Source: Porites lobata
Lineage: Eukaryota > Cnidaria > Anthozoa > Scleractinia > Poritidae
Assembly (NCBI GenBank): GCA_942486035.1
Contig: CALNXK010000134.1
Coordinates: 635,001 to 699,000 of the forward strand
DNA length: 64,000 nt
Direction: 5' to 3'
The translations under genes were made by a program, and so were the position numbers. Below the pieces are notes generated by a model. It saw only the letters and a program-made list of their open reading frames with translations. It was not told the DNA's origin and searched no databases. Shown here piece by piece: positions 34,368 to 49,000 of the stretch; position 1 is the stretch's first letter; the number at the start of each line of letters is the position of its first letter.

Positions 34368-36995
34368 GTAAGTTTCTAAGTTCAGCCTATTCTTAAAGGA
34401 CATGCGGTCCTCACCAATTTAAGAAATGACACATCTGAAATGTCCTAAGCCAATAATGTTTTCTTTTCTTGCATTTCAGACAAGCTCTCAGAAATAACTT
34501 GTATTTCAACGAACACGACATTGAACATAACGTGGCAGACGATAAAACGAAACATATTCTCTACAAGGATGCAGGGGTTTACAGTGAAAATCTCGAGAAA
34601 TCACCAGCACATTAAAGCTGCAGAGGATCTCAACTTATTTATTAATCATTATTTTTTCAGTCGCCTGGGTAAGCATGTTTACTTGCATTTCATAACTTAG
34701 CAATCCAACCCAACTAATACTCATTGCAATTTCCATCTTGCTGCCAGTTATAGAGCCGCATGCGCCGCTAATCAACTGTTGTAATATCATAGGTGACGAA
34801 TTACTCTTTTTGGCGCAAAATTTGAGCGATAATTTGTAACTTCACATTGTAAAATTACAAAATTGCCATGGCAACCTTCCGTAAGTCTCAGTGTCAAGGA
34901 GGCGACGAAGTTTTAAAATGTCATGATTGAAGATGTCAGGGCATAAAAAGACTTTTTAGAAAACCTGAACACACGAAAGAACACATCAACTAACATGAAC
35001 TAAAGCCAAATTTAAGCTCTGAACGTTCGCGAGAATAGAGTTCTTAACCTTGATCGATACGATCCTGGATAAACATGTCAAAAATCCAAGATTGCTAACG
35101 TAATTCGTCACCCATGATATTAATAGGTAATCAAATGGTATACTTGTGAAATTAGGGAATAATTTCATTTGCGTTTGGTCAAAGGCTAGGGAAACGGGCG
35201 TGAAATTATTCCCTAATTTCACTCTTCACTATTTGATTACACATACTAATATTAAAATTTTAAGTTTATATCCTATGGCTTTTATCTCACTTCAAGATCC
35301 TCCGTTAACTTAAAAAAAAGATAGCCATTTCACCCATACCTTTCCCTCCGCCTTTGCCCATAAATGGCTGAATTAGAAAACGTTCATCGTTAAATACACC
35401 CTCTCCGGTAAGAATTGTGTTAAGCATGGTGAATGTAATCACAGCTGCGGGATACGGAATGAATTCCAAAATATACTTGTGTCATTTTCTGAACTCATGT
35501 AGTTGTTATTGAACTATATACTGTCGTTCTTGAACTTTGGTGTCTTAATTGAACTAAACAAAAAGGAAAACTGAGCCATTAATTCCATATACTGGGCTAT
35601 TCTGGTATATGGCAACCATGTCTTTCCCTTAAACTGCCCGCTATTCGCCAGATCTGACAGCTTAGTTTACTGTGGAAGGTCATTGCCCTTGTGCGTCAGG
35701 CATCCGATGTATTAGGTGCTTGTGCATGTAAAAACAGAGAGGGATGTTTATGGGCGGGATATCATGGTTGTAAAACCCCCTCACATTTCCGTCATCACTT
35801 TCTAGTTAACAATCTCATTAGTAATACCATGCTATAGCGTTTACCGAGGTGGTCTGGTGGATAGGGCCGTTAACTTTTAGCTTTTACCGAGGTGGTCTAG
35901 TCGATAGAGCCGTTAACTTTTACAAACATTTTGAAAGTTGGAAGTCCAGGACTTGTGCGGTAAAAAAAATCTGTTTATTTAAATATGGATTGATGGTAGT
36001 CGACTCAGTCAGGTAGGGCCAGCTGTGGTACCACGGTTTGAAACGTGCGGAAAGAGAGTCAAAACACAAGGTTTCATCCACCGTTAACCGTTATGTTTCC
36101 TGCTTTATCAACGAGCACTTTGTCAGTTTTTTAGTGTGAAGTTTTCTCCGGAACGAGTTAGCTTTCCCTTTTCAGCGCTGACTCTCTTTCCGGGTCTGTT
36201 CTTTGTGCCCCCGATGAGAATGACAGACCTTCTGAGCAGACTATAACTTTTAAATTAACATCAGTCTATGTTCTAGTCTATTTTAGTGAGCTCACTAGAA
36301 CAACAGTGTACCATAGCTATTTATCAATTTAATTCTTGTACCGTTGCTAAAAGAGTATTTACCGCTTACTTAATGCTACATATTCATATTAAAAATATCT
36401 AACGTATTTGTGGCTATTTTCCTCGCAGCTACATGTAGTTTACGCTCAGTGAACTAATGTGTGGTCATTGAACAATACTGGTGTGGGTTATTGAACTAAA
36501 AAAAACGACAAACTAATAGTGTGGTAGTAAATTTACCATGAATTCCAGCATAGTGCTCTTGCTTTGCAGATGTCGTTACAAAATCTTTTACCGTCGGATC
36601 CCGTAGCGTAGGGGACATCGAAATTTCGAAAATTAAAGCTCGACTGACATCAACTCTAGCGAGTTTACTTGAGGTCTCTAAAGAAAAGTAACCATGCAGG
36701 GTCAATAGTCTTGTTATTAATTCGTTTTTAGTGCCATATGCTTTATATAAGGTTCGTCTTTGGCTGAAAGCCGAAAGTGAAAGGAAGCGCATCGGGGCTT
36801 TGCTTTGTCGGACCAAAGAAGGAGGTAAGGAAAAAGTTAAATTAAGCTAACTTTTACTAACACTTACACTTTTGATGTGAAGTATATATGAAATAATTCA
36901 TTTTTGAACTGCGGTTGTAGATCAAAGTGAAGAATGATCATCGCAGTAAATTTTCCAATTTAAGCAATTGGAAAGAAGAAACCTGAAAAAAATCA

Positions 36996-37029
<34 letters not shown>

Positions 37030-40000
37030 GTTACCGGTGCGTTGCTCTACCAACTGAGCTATGAAGCCACACATTGGGAGCGAGGTCAATTTATTGAGTT
37101 ACACTTACACTTACACTTTAACCACCTCCTTAACAAAAATTAAAAACAAGGAACATCTGACTCAATAAGTTTCCTCTTGGGTATGAATATGGACCAGTTG
37201 AAATTTATAGCAATATCATAGGTGACGAATTACTCCTTAATTTTGTCCCCAATTTTTTCGTGAGACCGTCGAGATATAGTGCGTCTTACCATTAATGGTG
37301 GTCATCTTGATTTTCAAATGTACCGAGGGGGCGGGAGTCGGGGATTATCAAAACGCGATAAGGCACGTGAAATAATTACAACAGTACTGTTCCATGAAAG
37401 GAAGTTGACTAACTGCTTGGAACAAACCGATAATCAATGCAAACAGCACTGTTTAAATTTCTGACATTCTAACGATCTTCGTTTAGTGCCAACGAAAGTT
37501 CAGAATTTAAGGATCACTGCTCAGAGCTCGACGTCTCTTTTGGTGCAATGGTCTCCTCCAGCGCAAATAAATGGGATACTTCTGGGCTACAACGTAAGAT
37601 TGCCATTGTTGGTTTTAGATTGTGATCAATTAACTATAAGCTTACACTTTTGGAGTAGGCATATTAACGTGATTTGATTTTTTCTCCTTACCGTGTTCAA
37701 ACTCCACTTCCCGGCGGTGCTTAATACATGTACCCGAAAACCCTATTCAGTAGGCAAAAAAGTACATAAGCGAACTCATTGACGAAGATGATCTTACATG
37801 GGACACGTCCGTTTAAAATACTTTGACAGTTATATTATATTTTAAGTAACTTTTACTTTCTAACTTATGAAAACCATAGTTTTACAAAAAATGAAAAAGC
37901 ATCGTTTTTTTAAAGACTGGGTATTTTTATATTATTGATGGTTAGATAATCTCGAAGTCAGCATCTCTCTTCTAACGGATCATAGCGTATTAGACTTTCA
38001 AGCTTAGGCTGTTTATTTTATCTTTCAAGCCCAAAAAATATATATCCGCTACTTAGAGCCGATTTCCAGTTAATGAACAGTGACAGTGGGTAACGAAGTG
38101 CCAAGCGATGGTATTTAATGGACAAGGGTTCCTAACAACAGAAATAGTTAATAGTGGTTAAAGGCAGGGATCCCCCTCTTGTTCAGATTTATCATGGAAA
38201 GGAAGCGATTACAATAGAACAAATCGGCACTGCGGAAACAGTGGCTAAGAGTTGAGTAGAGTGATCATGCAGTAATCTTTTACATCTCTACTTTGCAGTT
38301 GACTGTGGAATCTACCCACGGTAAATGTAAAAGGGTCATCGTTGTTAAAGAAGCTACAAAGTACTTGCTAACAGACCTGAAACCCGATTTAGAGTATACA
38401 GTGAAAATACAGAGTTATACAGCAGCCGGCGGCAGTCCTCAGACAGTGCAAAAGAGCGCCAAAACTGATAAAAAACGAACCGTAACAGGTATGTCAAACG
38501 GTCAGCAGAGTACAGTTACAGTTCAAGTACAAACTCTCTAAACAAATAACCCGTTTTGTCTCCAAAATAATGTTATCGGAATTAGCTAAAAGCAACATAA
38601 TTTACACGCAACTCAGAAACTCAAGCGCCATTTTGAAGTAACAATTTTCTCCCTACCGCAGATGGTATTTCATCATCCAGTCGACAAAATTTAGTGAAGG
38701 ACCTACCCTCGCTGCGCAATTTATTGACACACATTTCCACGTGACCAGGAACGTAGGTTGGCAATCTACCGGAACGTATTGGCACGAATCGGCACGTGAT
38801 TAATCGTCTAGATTAGCTGACAAAACGACGAACTCCATCACTTGATAAAGATTCCGTTTTGGAATCAAAAGTTTATGTATGCTTAGTCGTGGAGAAGTTT
38901 TCTATCCTGGAATTTGAAAGTTCATCTGCTTTAAATAATTGTAAATACATAATATCGTCTTTATGTTAGGCAACCTGAAAATATTAATTCATACTGAGAG
39001 CGTTTAGCGAACCTATAAAAATGATGATAATAATTTGCTTTTACTGTCATTATGATACTTAGACGAGTGCAAAAAGGATAAGAATCAGTGTCATGCGCAT
39101 GCCCTGTGTAAAAACACCAAAGGTTCTTATTACTGCTTTTGTAAGAAAGGCTATACGGGTGATGGTCATAGCTGTGTAGGTAAGACAAAATTTAGTAATT
39201 TTTAAAAGCTTGGTCTGGGCACATTAGATGTGCGTTTTATTTCTGGTTTTATTCATAACTAATATGATTTGAAATCTAATAAATTATTTTCAGCCCTACC
39301 GGTAATAAAAGGGAAAGCTGAAGGCGAGTACTGTGAAAGCGAGTTGTTGAAAAATATTTCTTGGATGAGAACAGAGAAAGGTAAAACTGTAAGGAAGCCT
39401 TGTCCATTTGGATTCTCAGGTGAGAGCCTAAGATACTATCTACTGTTAATACATTTTCCAATAGTCATGTTACTTGTATAGAGTGTTAATTGCCTTTTAG
39501 GACATTTTGAAACCGCATATGTTTTTAAAGCATCGGCCTTTCGTATCCAGCTATTTCGAGAAAGGTTGTCGGAAAAAACGTGCACGCGACAATCTCGAAT
39601 GGCAATGTGGGATATGATCAATACACTGTTCCCGACGACTGTAGCTGTCGAACCTACTTTTGTTGCTTTCCTTTAGCACTCGCAAACATATATCCATGGC
39701 CTCTCGTGCTATTCTTTCAAATTTCTTTGAAGAACAGTGAACTCAAAACCACCCACAATTCTACCTATCGGGATTGTCGCGTGCACTTTTTCCGACATCG
39801 TTTCTCGAAATGGCTGTATGCGAAACCTGTGAATCCGCTTTCCGAAACTGCATTTCTTTGAAACCGCTCTCCAGACTGATTTACGGCTCCGTCCACACGA
39901 ATTCGGGTAAAAAAGTAGGAGGTTTCAAAACATGTCTGGATTCGTGTGGACGTGCCCTTAACGAAACATGGCTTATTCCATTCAAGTTTAAACGATTCCA

Positions 40001-43000
40001 AAATTCTTCCCCGTCGTTGCTAGGTTTTGCTTGCTAGATTGTGCTTGCAAAAGTAGCATAGTGCTAAATTATACAAATAAATATGCTACTTTTTGTAAAT
40101 TATGCTCTCTTTAGCAAAAAATGCAGAAACCTTGCTTCTACTTTTTACTTTTAAAATTTGTGAAAAAAAAAAACACCTCAATAACTATGCAACAAACAAG
40201 TAAATGGCAAACACAACAAGTCCTGGCTCACTTCCTGCAGGACTGTAAGGAGACAAAAAATGATTTTGTTTCTTAAATTTGCCTGTAACACAGTGATCTC
40301 CGGTGGGCCGAAAAATAATTTTGTGCGGCAATACTAGCCAAAAGTGTATTAACTACGCTAGCAGTGCTTTTTTCGGAGTATAGATGAAAATTGTGCTCGT
40401 AATGACGAATTCTTCCAAAAATTATGCTAGCACAATCTATCAAAGGCTAATTGTTGCGTTCAAGTAATAAGTCCCTGTGTTGACTGTATGCAGGAAATGC
40501 TACGCGCAGTTGTTCAGCGGCTGGAAAGGTGTCTTGGAAAAAACCAGATTTAACGAATTGTGTCTCCAGGAGACTCCTACAGCTTAAGTCACAGGTATGT
40601 TGAATAATCGCCTAAAACTTTTATCAAAAATGTCCGCTAAAGCTATGGCAGTGTACTCCTGTAATGGTTAACCAAACCGTATCACAAATATGAAATGATT
40701 AAATTTACCCACAAATTAATTAGTATTTAACTGAAGCTAGAACTTATTTAGCTGCAATTGCAGCACAACATTCGTTATTACAGTTTTACTTGCCACTTCA
40801 TATTTAACGAATGTATTTTAAACTTTTTTTGTTTTGTTTTAATAGACCTCTTCGCAAATAATACAGCCTGACTTTGCTATGTCAATAACAAAAGATTTGC
40901 TGCGTATCAGTGTGAACTTTAAGCACGATGACCTTGTGGTTAGTGGTGATTTATTCACTGCAGTGGACATTCTTCAGACTTTGGGACAGAAGACAGCAAT
41001 AAATGCAACAACGAAACAGGAAAACGCCACTCAGTTGATAGAAGTAAGCATGTGTAGAAAGTGAAGTAGCAGCATCAGCCATTGACCTTTTGGCATTATA
41101 AGGTTACCTTCCTCAATTGTCGCCACCGAGCCTTAAACCAATTACATGTCTTGTTGTTATTTTGTGAAGGGTGTTGTCGGAGTAGCAAGCAACCTTCTTC
41201 ATGACAAGGTGATGGAAGCTTGGCAAGATTCCTCCGAGGTACGACTGATTGTTTACTTCATATACCCGACAGAGGCCTCACTGTTTTCCGTTTATTGGAG
41301 CACGAGGCTCGGGCTTAAGTAAGGGTGGGGCGGGCTGGGTGGCCAGCCATCTCCCTTTGAAAGATTCCAAGCAGTTAGTATAATAGCGATGAAATTAACC
41401 TTTTTGGGCAGGAATCTCATAAAGGAGGTCAGGAATACATGAACGCCGATGACGTCATAGATTTTGTCCATACTTCATGATTGAAATGCGGTGGATTCTG
41501 ATTAAGATAGGGTCATGTGCTATTTTTCAGAGGGTTTAACTGGTTTCTGGGGCGGATCTAGGGGGAGGGGGTTCGATTGAACCCCCTAAGTTAAAACAGC
41601 TTACGTCAAAAACTTGTCAAAATATAAAATGAATGCAGTGAATCTTAAATGCAATAAATTCAGAACCAAGTTAAACCTCTGCTGCTCAATAAAGCCAGTC
41701 ACTTCAAGCTTGTAAAACGCGCACCACCACGACAACGGAAAGGCTGTCCGCCTTAGCTATCATGAACATTCACTACGAAAAGCCCGTTGACTACGATGCT
41801 GTGCTTTGGATTTGTGGTTTGACAAGTATTAGATCTACAAACGTCTTGCTTGTTGATTGGTTGACAAAAACTTCAGAAAAGTATTTATTGGCTAATTGAT
41901 TTTATCGAAAGAATAAGCGTTAACTAGCATGTGACCTAAACTCACTGAGCCGTAACGTAATTGTGCAAGTTCTATTTCCCACCGCTTTCATTGTCCACTG
42001 CAGACAACAAGTTGTTATAGATCCGATTGGCGAAGGGAGAACATTACAAATGTGGTAGTGGAGGTAAAATAGAATAAATTAGTAGGAGCAAAATAACTGA
42101 ATCGTGGAGGAGAAAAAGGGGGGATGTGATAAGAAATTGTGTTAGCTAGTTTGCCTTCAAGCTCATCGAACGATTTGCGCCACATTTGAATCAACAGATG
42201 AAAACATTTCTTCTTTTTTAGTCAACCAATCAAAAAGCAAGACATTCATCGATCTAAAACCTGTAAAACTACTTAAAAACCCTAAAAAATAACACATGAC
42301 CTTATGTTACTGAAATTTCAGCTTGGCGTTCATGTATTTCTGCCTTCCTTAATAAGATTTCTCCTAAAAAGAAAGGTTAATTCCATCCCAACTCTACTAC
42401 TCACGTACAGAAAAGCCGTTCTTACTTTTTAAGGCAACAAGCGTGTAGCGGCAGCAAGGGCAGAAGCACCGTGGAACATTGGACCTGCTTTAAGTCCTTT
42501 TTCTGCCATTTCACTTATTTGGCTGTTTTTCTTTTCGTGTTGTTTGTGACTTTGATTGAGTTACCATGTAAAGGGTTACAATTATACGTTCCAAACATTG
42601 GTTGAATTTCTCTCTCGACCGTTTAAAAATCCTGTACATGCTCTTGAATAATGAGCTCTTTTGCTATTTCCATTCACTAATTTGCCAATTTCGTTTTTTT
42701 ACTATTTTTCGAAGGCTTCTCGTTCCAGCTGTGCTACAAAACTCCTAATTTCAATGGAGGATCTGTCGCTTAAGGTTGCTTCAGTTTCAAACAATACCAA
42801 TACAACCAGTGTCCAAACCTCAAATATAGGTATGTAGGAACAGCACTGCCAACAATAGTGGGACTGCGGGCGCCTTTTTTAGACAACGACAAGTCATTAG
42901 CACTCAACGAGAAGTTAATTAGAGTTTCCTACAGCAATGTCAAAGTGCGACTAATGTCGTGTAGGTCTGGCAAGTTAACATTTGTTTTGCTTTTTGGTTT

Positions 43001-46000
43001 TAGTCTTGAGATTCTGTTCACTTGAAAAGAACTCATTCATCCCAGAAGCTTTGTCCTTTGCCTCTAAGGATAGAGGACTTGGAAACACGATTCAGATGTC
43101 CACCTCAGAAATGTACAAAGAATGTAACAGTTCAGGTATGAAACTAAGGTACCTTGACGTTGAAAGGAAGATAGTTAACATACACCTGATCAGCACTGGC
43201 TGATTTCAAGTCTCTCTAATCTCTCTGTAGATCGTTTTTGGCCTTTGTTCGAAAGATTTCTGTCTGCTTCTTCAGAGCTGTTCTTTGCGCTGTCACGCAA
43301 CGTGATTGACTGATTTTTTAAAAATTGAGAAGCATGTTAGGTTCTCTGCAGTCGTTTGTGGAGAGGAGCGTTGGGTGACGACACAAGGAACGGCTGTGTA
43401 GCAGACTAAAAGATTACGCGCTATGATTTACAAAACACTGGTATATGACTCACAAAATCTTCCCTTAGATCATGGTACTTTGTAACACCATTGATAACAA
43501 AAATGCTTGTTCGTCAACTGGTTTGTTTCCTGCTTCTTTCCGCTTGTTTTTACTTTTGTTCAGTAATGCAGGTAGAAATTGTGCTACAAACCTGCATAAC
43601 CAGTCTGCTGCATAACATTATTTTTTATCAAGGCGTTTCAAATGAGATAGTGTGGTTAATGAAAGTACTTTGGGCGACTAGAAGCTCTGTTTGGCTAGGC
43701 AAAATTTGAGAACAAAAAACATTGACCAAAGACATCTGCCAATATACAATATAGTCTAGGCCTGTTAATACGGAGACTGATGCATGGGGTCATAGAAAGC
43801 GTCCATATTAACGGAGTGTCAGTATTAAGCGGGTGCCATAAAAGAGGGGTTTGACTGTTATGATTGGTTGAACTTTGTAACAAGATCACGTGGTTTGGAT
43901 CAACACGTGTTGAGTTGGTTTAAAATAAACTTTGCTTTTGTACGAAGTGGATGTGTCCTCGATCTCTTGCTCATAACATTAACAGTATGCAAATCTCTCA
44001 ATGGCAAAGATGTGGAAAAGTCAGCTACATTTCAGTTAAAAGCAAGCGATTGTTTACGGTGTGATAATACGAGCAGTCAAACGGGGAGCAAATAGAAAAG
44101 CATGGTTTAGAATGGCCTAAACCGGAACGCTCAAGATTCTGATTGGTTGAAACCAGATATGCTTCAGATATGCCGTCTGAGTCTGAGAGCCCTTGTGTTA
44201 AGAAATAAATACCTTGACATAAACTCCCATTATGCTGTCCACATTCTTATGATGATTAATAATTCTTGTTATCAAACATTTTGTAAATATTGTGCGTGTT
44301 TCTTTAAATAGAATGCGTTAATCAAATCGCGTTCATCTACATGAACAACATTGGGCAACTGATGTCAACGTCCAGTTTAAGGTTCGTATAAATTATAAAT
44401 GATGATTGATGAGGAGGATGAAATATCAGTGACACATTTTTTGATTTGTCAGTACCTTAATAAGAAATGTATAATCGCATTTATTCAGGCATGCTGCTAC
44501 TCAGAATAAAGGTGATAGGGTCAGGTTTGATCACCAGGCAACTTTAGCTTCCGGCGTCATTTCTCTGTCGACTAGTCTAAGGACATCCAAGAACTTTGAA
44601 AAACCTGTGGTGATTATCCTACAAAACAAACAGGTAAGAAAATAACAGTACAATTGACGGAGTATTGTATATAACATTGTTGGGTTTTTATTGGTTTGTT
44701 GCTCATGTTTCAAAATCTCTTGTCATAATTCATCACTTTTCATTCCAGTGGTGAGCATGCGCAGGGAAAATAGAATCAAATGTTTTCCAGAACTTTTTGC
44801 TTGTTTAAGGTCACCGACATCCTCAACCCAAGGTTCTCCAAGCTTTGTATAGTCATCCTCAAAGAGAAAACTTCTGGAGTCGGTCATGCATTTATCAACT
44901 GAAATTTCTTCATTATACCAAACTTAATACCAACTTTTTGCGATCGTCATAATATCTCATTGGTCAATATAATCATAAATAACATATTTGACCGAAATTT
45001 TGCTATTTCTTATCTGCCATTTTTATTTGTTTGCTTTTTTAATTAAAAAAATTCAGGTAATTTTTGAGGGTTCGAGCCTTGGATCACTGATTTTTTTTTC
45101 ACCTGTATTTAACATATCTGTGATGTTTTAAAAAGTTTTGGAGTGTAGTTTTATTTGCCAATGGCACTAACTTATTCTTTGCTCATACTGAGATTCTTGA
45201 TCGCCGAAAGTGAACTTTGGTTGCCTACACTTGTTAACGGCTTTTGATTCTAAGTCAACATGCTCTCAATGAATCTCAAGACTATGAAATTCATGAAATT
45301 CAGACCTAGAAACAAAAGCTTGTAATTCTACTAGCGTTAATCTGGAAAGTAAAGCTGCAAGTTTTCTTTGAAGTTATTTTGGACGACCATTGGTCAAGGG
45401 AGTTGCATTTTGTGTAGAACTATCAAAGAGCTTTTTCCACTCCAGTGTTGTGATCCGCTATTTTTCAGTAGGCTAATAGCCCAGACATTTTTAGTTCAAA
45501 AGTATTACAACTTTTGAAGAAATAGCTTCTTACATATATTCTACCTTTCGATTCTTCAAACACTTTTTCAACTTTTTTTTCTGTCTATGGTATTTTGCGT
45601 AGTTGCTTCTTGATATCTTCGATCAATTATCACTGTTGTTATTTTGCCTTTCCGGCAACTTTCGCTCGAGCCATTAATCCTAGCAATTAATATTAATTTA
45701 ACATTAGTTGAGGAATCCTTTACAGAATGAGTCTCAGGGTTTTGTTTGCACTTTATGCCTTTCTTTCTTTATTAAGTTCGTAACAATCTTTTTTACTTCC
45801 ATTTAGTAGCAAGATAATTTACAAAAGCCTATCTCTATAAACAGCTGAGATCTCATTTTTTCTATTATCTTTTAGAACGACACAGATCTTCGACCCTTGT
45901 GCGTGTTTTGGAAAATATCCGAGTAAGTAAATTTGAACTCAGAAAGTAAGTAAATTTAAACTCAGAAATAAGCGCTATGCTGCGCAACGTTTGCTTTTGC

Positions 46001-49000
46001 ATTGAATAATGTGCAATATGAATGAGAACATAAATTGCGTTGTCATTTCCTTATAGTATTAGCATTGATTTAGTGCTTGCCTTTTATAATGAACGACTCC
46101 TTACACCACAATCGAACCTCAAAACAGAAAAGCCCGCTATGTCCAAGGCGTTCGTGACCGTTCGAAGAGAGTATGAACACTGTATATGGCTATGATGGCC
46201 ATTATTCCGACTTACAAGGGAGACTGGGGAAGCAAGAGGAATGTCAAATAACAAAGTATGGCTTGAATAAGTAGTCTGAGAGTAGACTGTGACAGAGAAG
46301 GGGGATCCGTCGTAACATTCCTAAAAACTTGAAAAGTTTGTCTCAGAACAAGTTACTACCCATACTTCTTTGTGCGTACTAATGCATTTGCAACTTTTAG
46401 GTCTGCTAGTTCGTGGTCCACGGAAGGTTGTCGCGTCAATTTAGCCAACTCTACTCACACTATCTGTTACTGTTATCATCTGACAAGCTTTAGTGTCCTG
46501 ATGCAGTACAGTCCAGGAACGTATACAGTAAAGGTGACCTAATTCGTCATTTTTTCTCCCTTCAAACTAAGTTTAATCTATTCAGTCATTATATTTATAA
46601 CTATAATTCAATTTATATAGTATTTTCAGGGTTATCACGAAGCACCATTTTTCTTTTCTTTTTTTTTTCTTTATTCTCTCGTATTTTCGTAGGAATCCGA
46701 TGAGACCGCCCTGAGTGTGATAACTTATGTTGGCATCAGCATATCTCTTGTAGCCCTCGTTTTAGCCTTGGTAACTTTCATATCTTTAACGTAAGTACTT
46801 AATCCCTTATAAGATAGCTGAGCATATATTTAACGGCAGGCTTCTCATTCTACTCAAACACATCTTTTAATGAATTAACAAGACCGAAGTAGCACTTTCT
46901 TTCAACGTGACAGCTTAATACCACAACCTCACTTAAACCAAATCATAAAATGCTTACATCTATGTAAATACCTTAATCTCGTCAAATGTTTTTCCTCTAT
47001 TCTTGAAGTTTTTGGGCTATCTTGTTGTCGCATAACTTATGAAATATTTCACCATTCTTTCCAGTCCGGCATTGCCAATACAGCTTAGCCACCGCGCTGC
47101 TTGCTTAGCATCCTATTTCTTTCAATGTGATTGACATAAGTCGTATTAGTATTGGTAAAAATTTTATTCCAAATTTGGTCTGATGATGATGATGATACAG
47201 GTAGGGTGGTTATGGTGATAATGATGATGATGACGATGATCTTGATCATTAAAATTAAAACTTTCATTGGCTTTAAGTAACCAAAGTTAGATTCATCAAT
47301 CTTTAGAATTCAAAAACATAGTCAGAATCTGTTTAAGACGATCTAATTCTAAATTTAACGTTTTCAAGTTTTTATTTTACAGCTTTTTGAGGTCAAACCG
47401 TAATTTTGCCCACATCAATCTCGTGTTATCCCTCATCCTGGCTGAAATGCTCTTTGTTATCGGCATTAATAAGACTCGGTATCAGGTAACTACAGTTCAT
47501 TTTTAGCTCTGTGCACGTTGCTGAAAGAAAAAAACAGAGGGAAGCTAAAAGAGAAAAAGGGGATCCGAAAGCAGGCCTTCTAAAAAATGTCAATTGAGGG
47601 GAAATAAATTAAAAGGATTTCTTACGCCTAGGCCAAACGTCGAACTTTTCTTTTTCGACGAACCAAACTCTAATTTGGGTCGACCTTAGTTAAGTTAAGA
47701 TCGTCTGTTAAGTCAGACGTCGAACTTAAGACGCCTCTAACAAATCAACTGAATCAAACCAAAACAAGTTTAATAAATTTTCTCCTGAAAAAGGAAACTC
47801 AGTACGTTTGGTTCGTCTCATGAAAAGTTCGACGTTTGGCCTTGGCCTTATTCCATTACGCCACCGCATTTTACCTTCGTATAGGGATTTCAAGCGTCCC
47901 CTGGATAAAGTCTTAACTGATCGTTAGATTGCAAGGTGATGCAAAGACATATCTTATCTACTTTAACTTTAGCGACTCTTTTTTTTTCATATTTTCTTGT
48001 TTTGTTTCTCTCTTTAACAGACCGCCTGTTTCATCATCGCCGTGTTTCTTCATTATTTGTTTCTTGTTGCATTTTGTTGGATGGTAATTGAAGGAGTTAT
48101 CCTTTACCTGATGTTGGTTAAAGTTTTTCCAACAACCAGTGGAGGTCCGAAGAAAAAACTGTTCTTTATTTTCTCTTGGGGTAAGTTATTGTGCATTCAA
48201 ATTACGGTGGATAGTTAATTTAGAAATCGAAAATTGTCACTACAGTGTCTACTGATTCTGTTTTTGTACAGATCAATGGGTAGTGATTTCCAATTTCATT
48301 AATATTGAAATCAAAGAGGACAGACGGCAAATTGTTGTTGCTAGAATTAATGTATGCAGGCTTTTAATCCGTCAGTATATTATTAAATTCGATTGCTCTT
48401 GTCACGACGATCTATTTTGTTTCATTTCCAGGAATTCCGACAATTCCAGTTGCCTCAGCTATTCTTATCAACAAACATGGCTATACAACTGATAAGCAGT
48501 AAGTCTTCATCTAGAAGCAATCTTTATAAAGGGTGGCCATCCAGCCCTTCCTGTTCTTAGTTGTGTCCAATTGTTCTTTCAAGTGGACCCTGGTGGAACA
48601 ACAACCCTAAGGGTAACCGCCATAGTATGAACGACGATTTTGAACATGAAAATTTAATTTCAAATCTAAATTATTCATTGATATAAAAGTAATTTTTCCC
48701 TCTTTGAAGGTAACTTACTTGCTTCCTATTTTTTTGTTTGTAGTTGCTGGTTGTCGGTGGAAGATGGATTTATATGGAGTTTTGTTGGGCCTGTTTTACT
48801 GTTATGTGTGGTACGATGATACTCGATCGGTTTGCCCATGAAGAAATATTTCCAAGTCTTGTGTCTAAAGCTGAGTTGCCTTGATCATTCTGCCCAATGT
48901 TCCTACTCTCATAGCACAGTTTTAAGCATATTCATTCTTTTGATCTGAAGCGCCACATACGAAATTAAACCTGTGGGCCGGGTTGTTCAAGCTGAGTTCA

